This document shows positions 4,704-8,669 of a stretch of DNA of 8,669 bases, piece by piece. The notes below the pieces were generated by a model. The model was not told the DNA's origin, did not search any database, and saw only the letters and a list, made by a program, of their open reading frames with translations. The position numbers and the translations under genes are program-made. Source of the DNA: an uncultured Lachnospiraceae bacterium (lineage in GTDB: Bacteria; Bacillota; Clostridia; Lachnospirales; Lachnospiraceae); the NCBI GenBank assembly GCA_910577045.1, contig CAJTLB010000038.1, forward strand, positions 1-8,669, read 5' to 3'. The stretch's first letter is position 1; each line of letters opens with the position of its first letter.

Positions 4704-5208
4704 ATATACAGATAAGGACATCAAGAAGCTGATGAGCAGTCTAGTTGTGTTGGTGGATACCAGAGAGAAGCAGAACAGCCATATCCTAGATTACTTTACA
4801 AAGAACCATATCACTTATGAGCGTACAACATTAAGCTATGGGGATTATTCTTTTTATATTCCAGCAGCGGCAGCAGGAAAGGACATCTATTTTCATAGGG
4901 ATATTGTGATCGAAAGGAAAGCAAGCCTAGAAGAACTATCTGGCACAAGAAAGGGAAAGATTTGAAAAAGAGTTTCTAAAGGCAGGGAATGATGGGGCAA
5001 AGATATATTAATGGTTGAAGAGAGTGGGGGATATTCTTCTATTATCAGGCATAAGTACCATACACAGTTAGCCCAGGCGGCATATATGGCGAGCTTAAAG
5101 GCATGGGAAGCACATTTTCGTTGTAACGTGCAGTTCATAAATAAGAAATATAGTGGGTATTATCTTATGTCAACATTCCAGTATTATGTCAGAGAAGCAC
5201 TGAAATAG
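4690..5208 (+). pseudogene. ERCC4-type nuclease gene with two frameshifts
   Basis: The start is probably TTG 4690 behind AAGGGAG (4678-4684); ATG 4672 in the same frame lies inside the SUKH-3 gene. The product has the XPF/ERCC4 catalytic signature: SLVVLVDTREKQN, then LSYGDYSFYIP, then IVIERKASLEEL, which is the D-x-R-E...G-D...E-R-K metal site. After ELSG the frame breaks near 4940. The next frame carries LAQERERFEKEFLKAGNDGA and ends at 5009-5011. The original frame then resumes with MVEESGGYSSI...KKYSGYYLMSTFQYYV to the stop at 5206-5208. All segments together form a complete protein of about 172 residues. Such nucleases are common in clostridial prophages and mobile elements, where they resolve or process DNA structures. 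It is broken here. Confidence 0.75.
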
Positions 5209-5520
5209 GGAGAAGCAGCCAAGAAAATAGTTGCATTTAGTTGCATTTTTTATAGTTATAGGGATTTCTTCAGAAATTTGTTGACATGGTTACGCATATG
5301 GAAATGGTGTCGTTAGGCATGGAAAACCTGAGAAAATCTAAGATTAATATTCCTATATGTTTCCGAAATGTTAAGTTTTGTTAAGTTTTCCGCCAGAAAA
5401 TAAAATATAAGCATAGTTTACAAGTGAAAAGATATATTTCTATACACTTTTGAAATGTAAGGTTTTACAAGGTTTATACTTCCTATAAACATAGGGCATA
5501 TACAAGCCAGAAAACAAAAA
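5209..5520. other. Non-coding stretch with several short tandem repeats
   Basis: No credible gene is seen over 312 bases. It holds three pairs of direct repeats with a 10-bp period: TTGCAT at 5231-5236 and 5241-5246; GTTAAGTTTT at 5370-5379 and 5380-5389; AAGGTTT at 5459-5465 and 5469-5475. The TTGCAT pair recalls the repeats at 1-23. A short open frame (5262-5390) containing THMEMVSLGMENLRK has no ribosome binding site and is not recognised. A TTGACA at 5281-5286 has no matching -10. Confidence 0.4.
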
Positions 5521-5525
5521 GAAGA

Positions 5526-5554
5526 TTGCCCGATAGAAAAAAATGTGTTATATT
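5526..5554 (+). promoter_or_regulatory. Promoter of the holin-like toxin mRNA
   Basis: TTGCCC (5526-5531), a 17-bp spacer and TATATT (5549-5554) with TG at 5546-5547 form an extended -10 promoter. Transcription should start near 5561. The mRNA would have a leader of about 95 nt before the toxin start. Confidence 0.65.
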
Positions 5555-5620
5555 GTCGATATGGAAAACCATAGAGCCAAAGGCGGCTTTATCCCTCTTA
5601 TTTTTCGGAGGGTGTTATAA

Positions 5621-5653
5621 ATGCCCTCCAGACGAAAGAAAGGAGGGCGATAA
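5621..5653 (+). CDS. 10-codon leader ORF upstream of the toxin
   Basis: ATG 5621 is preceded by GGAGGG (5607-5612) at an 8-nt spacing and encodes MPSRRKKGGR, stopping at 5651-5653. The toxin's own Shine-Dalgarno lies inside this ORF, and the stop codon is 2 nt before the toxin ATG. The leader sequence CCCTCC (5624-5629) is complementary to both Shine-Dalgarno sites, so ribosome movement through the leader could decide whether the toxin site is free. The basic peptide itself may have no function. Translation is inferred from the ribosome binding site. Confidence 0.5.
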   Translation: MPSRRKKGGR

Positions 5654-5655
5654 CA

Positions 5656-5748
5656 ATGTATGTTACATATCAAGATTTACTTTTGTTTTGTACGTTTGTT
5701 GTTGCCCTTGTAAGTTTGTGTTATACAATCTTCAAGGGAAGAAAATAG
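5656..5748 (+). CDS. Holin-like type I toxin (small membrane peptide)
   Basis: The 30-residue peptide starts at ATG 5656 behind AGGAGGG (5641-5647) at an 8-nt spacing. It begins MYVTYQDLLLFC, crosses the membrane with one hydrophobic segment (residues 8-25) and ends in a basic tail IFKGRK. This is the layout of the putative holin-like toxin family (Hol_Tox), also seen in TxpA/BsrG-type type I toxins: short polar start, single transmembrane helix, and lysine-rich C-terminus exposed in the cytoplasm. Members of this type damage the membrane when over-expressed. Promoter, leader and terminator are all present, and an antisense RNA is predicted to overlap the 3' half of the transcript. Nothing looks broken. 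Family call is by resemblance; toxicity is inferred. Confidence 0.72.
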   Translation: MYVTYQDLLLFCTFVVALVSLCYTIFKGRK

Positions 5749-5855
5749 CCGCCAACTACTCCCAATAGTTGACGGCTTGCCTTTACAATGTAAATTGTAG
5801 AGGTAAGAAATAATTGCTCGGAGGGTAGAGCCGTTTCTATGGCTTTCCCTTTTCT
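5740..5855 (-). ncRNA. Predicted antisense RNA antitoxin to the holin-like toxin
   Basis: A minus-strand promoter (5862-5890) should start a transcript near 5855. The first strong hairpin it meets is at 5747-5777, followed on that strand by TATTTTCTT, predicting an RNA of about 115 nt. It is fully complementary to the 3' end of the toxin mRNA, from the last codons through the toxin terminator. Convergent 3' overlap is the arrangement of TxpA/RatA-like type I systems. The transcript itself is inferred from signals only. Confidence 0.5.
5747..5777 (-). terminator. Hairpin at the toxin stop codon, predicted antisense terminator
   Basis: AGCCGCCAACTA (5747-5758) pairs with TAGTTGACGGCT (5766-5777) with one mismatch and a 7-nt loop. 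The T-rich tail is on the minus strand, so it would end the antisense RNA. In the mRNA the same hairpin begins within the toxin stop codon. Confidence 0.5.
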
Positions 5856-5860
5856 GTTTT
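5823..5860 (+). terminator. Terminator of the toxin mRNA
   Basis: GGG plus AGAGCC (5823-5832) pairs with GGCTTT plus CCC (5841-5849) with one bulged base, followed by TTTTCTGTTTTT. It ends where the antisense RNA begins. Confidence 0.6.
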
Positions 5861-5861
5861 T

Positions 5862-5890
5862 ACTATAACATATCTAGCAGCAAGATTCAA
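5862..5890 (-). promoter_or_regulatory. Promoter of the predicted antisense RNA
   Basis: On the minus strand TTGAAT (5885-5890), exactly 17 bp, then TATAGT (5862-5867). Both hexamers are close to consensus and transcription would run leftward over the toxin 3' end. Confidence 0.55.
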
Positions 5891-5895
5891 GTATA

Positions 5896-5907
5896 GAACA
5901 TATGTTT
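5896..5907. promoter_or_regulatory. LexA (SOS) box-like palindrome
   Basis: GAACATATGTTT matches the Gram-positive LexA/DinR pattern GAAC-N4-GTTC at all but the last base. It lies 5 bp upstream of the -35 of the antisense promoter. It could belong to the toxin-antitoxin locus, or be left over from a lost SOS-controlled gene to its right, where a TATGGT follows. Confidence 0.4.
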
Positions 5908-6021
5908 ATATGGTATGGTTGAATGGATCGGCTGCTGCCTTCTGTAAAAAACTAGGGAAAACTAGAGATTTTTTCGCTATCAAGATATTTGCTTTCTGTT
6001 TTCTTAAAACCATCTTCTAAT

Positions 6022-6197
6022 ATGTTTGATGAAATGCGGCTTGCGGAAGAACTGGGGTAAGCAGGGCAATCCAAGCAGCTTATGCAGGAGTAAATGGAAA
6101 TGTGAAACGATGTAGTATTGGGTATCCAAAGTATAGACAGGAGATTGTTAGAAAAAACTATTTTCCATATAAAAAAGTGATGATATCAATATTATAA
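6022..6197 (+). pseudogene. Frameshifted gene fragment of unknown function
   Basis: The frame from ATG 6022 reads MFDEMRLAEELG and stops at 6058-6060. The frame one base over continues at the same point with GVSRAIQAAYAGVNGNVKRC and then GYPKYRQEIVRKNYFPYKK to a stop at 6195-6197. One extra G in the GGGG run (6054-6057) would join them into about 58 residues, with a possible helix-turn-helix-like LAEELGVSRAIQAAY. No ribosome binding site precedes ATG 6022 and the frame is open further upstream, so the 5' part is missing as well. The last codons overlap a terminator, suggesting another junction near 6170. I do not recognise the protein. Confidence 0.35.
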
Positions 6198-6216
6198 GTG
6201 ATATTATCACCTTTTT
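6177..6216 (+). terminator. Rho-independent terminator before the third acetyltransferase
   Basis: GTGATGATATCA (6177-6188) pairs with TGATATTATCAC (6199-6210), 12 bp with one G-U pair and a 10-nt loop, followed by CTTTTTG. An A-run upstream makes it usable from the minus strand too. Confidence 0.7.
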
Positions 6217-6264
6217 GTGTAAGTGTTTGATTCTATTATTTTAGAAAAGGAAAGGAGTATAATA

Positions 6265-6792
6265 ATGGAGTTTGTAAAAAAAGATAATGGTAAAGAGATA
6301 GAGATCCGCACTATGAACGATAAGGATATTCCTTTTATTTGCCAAGCAGAGAATGATGAGAGTGAAAAAAATAGGATATATTTAAAGAATCAATTAGCAA
6401 ACCAAGAAAAGCAAGAGTGTAGTGCATTGTTAGCTTTGTATTGTGGTGAAGTGGCAGGATATGTATTTGTATATTATAAATGTAAATGGGGCGGCTTAGG
6501 AAATTGTAATATTCCAGGTATTGTAGACTTATTGGTATTTAAGCCATATCGGCAAAAAGGGGTAGCAACTGCTTTAATGGATATGGCAGAAAAATTAGCA
6601 AAAAAATACAGTAATAGAATATATTTGGATGTCTGTTTAAATAGTGAATATGGGCCTGCACAAAGGTTGTATGTGAAAAGAGGATATATACCAGATGGAA
6701 AAGGGGTATATTATGAAGAAAAAGTTTGTGATATAAATGCAGAGTGTAAAAATAATGATGAATTAACATTGTGCCTTGTAAAAAAATTGTGA
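6265..6792 (+). CDS. GNAT N-acetyltransferase
   Basis: The start is ATG 6265, 7 nt after AAAGGAG (6251-6257); the frame is open to 6223 but lacks a ribosome binding site there. The 175-residue protein begins IEIRTMNDKDIPFICQAEND (12-31), the usual GNAT entry. Strands ECSALLALYCGEVAGYVFVY (51-70) and PGIVDLLVFKPYRQKGVATALM (84-105) follow. The latter is motif A with the canonical R-Q-K-G-V-A pyrophosphate loop. LDVCLNSEYGPAQRLYVKRG (121-140) is motif B with the conserved Ala-x-x-Leu-Tyr and Gly-Tyr. The domain is complete, so it is probably functional, with acetyl-CoA as donor and unknown acceptor. It stands between two terminator-like hairpins, so it is likely its own transcription unit. It is unlike the other two acetyltransferases in detail. 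Confidence 0.82.
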   Translation: MEFVKKDNGKEIEIRTMNDKDIPFICQAENDESEKNRIYLKNQLANQEKQECSALLALYCGEVAGYVFVYYKCKWGGLGNCNIPGIVDLLVFKPYRQKGVATALMDMAEKLAKKYSNRIYLDVCLNSEYGPAQRLYVKRGYIPDGKGVYYEEKVCDINAECKNNDELTLCLVKKL

Positions 6793-6803
6793 AAAATTCA
6801 CAA
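6787..6803. repeat. Short inverted repeat at the acetyltransferase stop codon
   Basis: TTGTGAA (6787-6793) pairs with TTCACAA (6797-6803) with a 3-nt loop. The T-run is on the minus strand only, so it is a weak terminator candidate for leftward transcription and a poor one for the gene itself. Confidence 0.35.
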
Positions 6804-6853
6804 AAAATGTATTCTGATTTTGTATAAGTTTTCAGATTCCCTTAATCTATGCA

Positions 6854-6883
6854 CAGTGATAAAATAAAGGTGATATGTCACTG
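6854..6883 (+). promoter_or_regulatory. Hairpin in the leader of the chemoreceptor gene
   Basis: CAGTGATA (6854-6861) pairs with TGTCACTG (6876-6883) with one G-U pair, about 10 nt before the ribosome binding site. It could be an operator or a leader structure. No convincing promoter was found in 6804-6890; a sigma-28 motif could not be recognised. Confidence 0.3.
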
Positions 6884-6908
6884 AAGCATACAGAAAGGAA
6901 TGGCAACT

Positions 6909-8594
6909 ATGAAAAAAGCGATGAATCAATCCTTGTTGACTTTTATTTTAAATGGAATATCCGTACTTACGCTTGTATTTATGGCATATTCTTTGTTTTC
7001 TTACAGTAGTGTAAGTAATGAATTAAGTTTAGCAAGGGCAGAACGGTATGATTTGACTTATAATGCAAACCGGTTTATGAATGGATCTGCATATTTAACA
7101 AATGAAGTAAGGGCGTTTGCTGCAACTGGTGCCCAAGAACATTATGATAATTATTGGAATGAGGTAAATAACCTGAAAAACCGGGATCAAGGCGTAGCGG
7201 CTATGCAGGAAATTGGGATTACACAGAAAGAACAAGCAATGATTGATAAGATGTATTCTATTTCTAATAACCTAATCCCTTTGGAAGAAGCAGCAATGGA
7301 AGAGGTGCAAGAAGGAAAGAAAGAAGAAGCAATTGCCTATGTATATGGGACAGAATATAATACATCCATAAAAGAAATTAACGATTTAAAAAACCAGTTC
7401 CTGCAAGATTTGGATGCAAGGACATTAAAGGATATTGGTGAATTGGAAGAAAAAGCAGATACAATAAAAATAAGGATGTTTTTAGCCCTTGCAATTGTAG
7501 CAATTATACAGATTATTAGTATGGCAGTTATTAGGTGGAAGATTTTAAAACCAGTTATAGCCGTAAAGGAACAAATGGGGGAAATTTCCCGTGGGAATCT
7601 TTCCGCAGAATTTTCTCTGGGATCAGATACATCAGAAATTGGTATGTTGGTGGAATCTATTCATGAAACAAAACGGGAACTGAAAAAATATATCCATGAT
7701 ATTGATTTTAAGTTAAACCAAATGGCAAAAGGGAATATGGATTTAACGATTGATAAGGATTACCGTGGTGAATTCTTACCTATCCAAAAAGCGATGGGCC
7801 AGATTTTGGACGCTTTAAATACAGCGCTGTATAAGATACATATAGCAGCAGAACGGGTTTCAGAAGAATCTAGGCAAATGGCATCGGATTCCCAAGTGCT
7901 TTCAAGTGGTGCAGTAGCACAAGCATCAGCAGTACAGGAATTATCAGCAAGTATCCAAGAGTTGTCAGGGCAGGTAGATAGGACTTCAGAGGATGCAGAG
8001 AGTGCCAGAAAGGCTTCTACAAATGCCACAGCACAACTTGAAATTTGTAATCAAAAGATGGAAGCTTTAACATCAGCAATGGAAGATATTTCAAAATCAT
8101 CCCAGCAAATTGGCGGCATTATAAAGACAATTGAGGATATTTCATTCCAAACAAATATCTTGGCATTAAATGCGTCAGTAGAAGCAGCACGTGCAGGAGA
8201 AGCAGGGAAAGGATTTGCTGTTGTAGCAGAAGAAGTAAAGAATTTGGCAAATAAAAGTTCTGTTTCAGCCAATGATATTACAGAATTAATTGAAGGTTCT
8301 ATGAAATTAGTACAGCATGGGACCACATTAACAGCTGATACAACAAAAGCACTTTCTGTAGGGGTTTCTGGGGCACAGAAATCAACAGAGTTAGTAGGGC
8401 GGATAGCAGAATCGGCAATGCAGCAGGCACAGTCTTTAAGGCAGCTGACACAAGGGATGGAACAAATATCAGATGTAGTCCAAACCAATGCTTCTACTGC
8501 AGAAAAGTCGGCAGCATCGGCAGGAGAATTAAATGGGCAGGCAGAGGAATTAAAAATAGCTGTCCAAAGGTTCCAGCTTAGGAGAACAAGATAA
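6909..8594 (+). CDS. Methyl-accepting chemotaxis protein, transmembrane
   Basis: ATG 6909 is chosen because AGAAAGGA (6892-6899) lies 9 nt upstream; the in-frame ATG at 6900 touches that site. The 561-residue receptor has TM1 at about 9-33, a helical extracellular domain (34-188) resembling the 4HB_MCP/TarH ligand-binding bundle (NRFMNGSAYLTNEVRAFAAT), and TM2 at 190-208. A HAMP domain follows (about 211-262, ILKPVIAVKEQMGEISRGNL). A second HAMP-like unit sits at about 265-312 (KLNQMAKGNMDLTIDKDY), then a cytoplasmic signalling domain to about 550. The hairpin tip that binds CheA/CheW is intact: IEDISFQTNILALNASVEAA (408-427), then RAGEAGKGFAVVAEEVKNLA. There is no C-terminal CheR-binding pentapeptide; the end is RRTR. 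It senses an unknown ligand and controls the flagellar motor through CheA. No other chemotaxis gene is present, and a terminator follows directly. Confidence 0.93.
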   Translation: MKKAMNQSLLTFILNGISVLTLVFMAYSLFSYSSVSNELSLARAERYDLTYNANRFMNGSAYLTNEVRAFAATGAQEHYDNYWNEVNNLKNRDQGVAAMQEIGITQKEQAMIDKMYSISNNLIPLEEAAMEEVQEGKKEEAIAYVYGTEYNTSIKEINDLKNQFLQDLDARTLKDIGELEEKADTIKIRMFLALAIVAIIQIISMAVIRWKILKPVIAVKEQMGEISRGNLSAEFSLGSDTSEIGMLVESIHETKRELKKYIHDIDFKLNQMAKGNMDLTIDKDYRGEFLPIQKAMGQILDALNTALYKIHIAAERVSEESRQMASDSQVLSSGAVAQASAVQELSASIQELSGQVDRTSEDAESARKASTNATAQLEICNQKMEALTSAMEDISKSSQQIGGIIKTIEDISFQTNILALNASVEAARAGEAGKGFAVVAEEVKNLANKSSVSANDITELIEGSMKLVQHGTTLTADTTKALSVGVSGAQKSTELVGRIAESAMQQAQSLRQLTQGMEQISDVVQTNASTAEKSAASAGELNGQAEELKIAVQRFQLRRTR

Positions 8595-8617
8595 AAAGAG
8601 GCGTTTAGCCTCTTTTT
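8593..8617 (+). terminator. Terminator of the chemoreceptor gene
   Basis: AAAAAGAGGC (8593-8602) pairs perfectly with GCCTCTTTTT (8608-8617) around GTTTA. It begins within the stop codon. Confidence 0.85.
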
Positions 8618-8629
8618 CAGACTGTAGAC

Positions 8630-8666
8630 AAAGTGGCTCTGAGATTTATAACCCAGAGCCATTTTT
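8630..8666. terminator. Second hairpin terminator
   Basis: TGGCTCTG (8634-8641) pairs with CAGAGCCA (8654-8661), followed by TTTTT. An A-run upstream suggests bidirectional use, perhaps by a converging gene to the right of the window. Confidence 0.65.
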
Positions 8667-8669
8667 CTT

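Noticed and set aside
5281..5309. Promoter at TTGACA 5281
   Set aside because: No -10-like hexamer at 15-19 bp spacing and no gene downstream.
5526..5768. 80-codon ORF across the toxin locus
   Set aside because: It begins inside the promoter and runs in a different frame over the leader ORF and the toxin; the signals fit the shorter genes.
6804..6890. Sigma-28 promoter for the chemoreceptor gene
   Set aside because: TAAGTTTT occurs near 6823 but nothing close to CCGATAT follows at the required spacing.
8051..8662. Long minus-strand ORF opposite the chemoreceptor
   Set aside because: It is a shadow of the Ala/Ser-rich signalling domain and reads through two terminators; there is no ribosome site or recognised motif.
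8615..8669. End of an insertion sequence (AGACTGTAGACA near the right edge)
   Set aside because: No transposase or inverted partner is visible in the window, so only the hairpin terminator is supported.

Overview
The window reads as accessory DNA from a low-GC Firmicute, most probably a gut Clostridia/Lachnospiraceae-type bacterium. This is inferred from the AT-rich composition, strong GGAGG-type ribosome binding sites, U-tailed terminators, and protein relatives I recognise from that group. No rRNA or complete tRNA gene is present. Many genes are broken, and the region looks like a landing zone where small integrative elements have inserted and decayed between a few intact genes.

Region 1 (1-240) holds the 3' tail of a tRNA-Leu-type gene (147-169) without its 5' part. 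Paired short direct repeats lie to its left and a terminator to its right. This is the expected right end of an element that integrated into a tRNA gene lying outside the window.

Region 2 (290-3525) begins and ends with pieces of one minus-strand MazF/PemK-like gene. A 25-bp direct repeat (493-517 and 3463-3487, one mismatch) marks each split. Just inside each repeat is a pair of TTGGCAAC-type sites spaced 11 bp, typical of tyrosine-integrase arm sites. The roughly 3-kb interior carries the C-terminal end of a Mob/Pre-like relaxase, a small coiled-coil protein, a DUF402 protein and two GNAT acetyltransferases. The cargo genes have their own promoters, and two promoter types are each present twice. 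No intact integrase remains.

Region 3 (3650-5208) has a gene interrupted by an in-frame stop, an intact SUKH-3-like immunity protein, and an ERCC4-type nuclease pseudogene with two compensating frameshifts. No toxin gene accompanies the immunity gene.

Region 4 (5209-6216) holds short tandem repeats and then a well-formed type I toxin-antitoxin locus. It has a promoter, a 10-codon leader ORF, a 30-residue holin-like membrane toxin (5656-5748), and a convergent antisense RNA predicted from a minus-strand promoter and terminator. A LexA-like box sits next to the antisense promoter. A frameshifted gene fragment ends the region.

Region 5 (6265-8669) contains a third GNAT acetyltransferase, a complete transmembrane methyl-accepting chemotaxis protein (561 residues) and two consecutive terminators. 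The chemoreceptor suggests a motile host.
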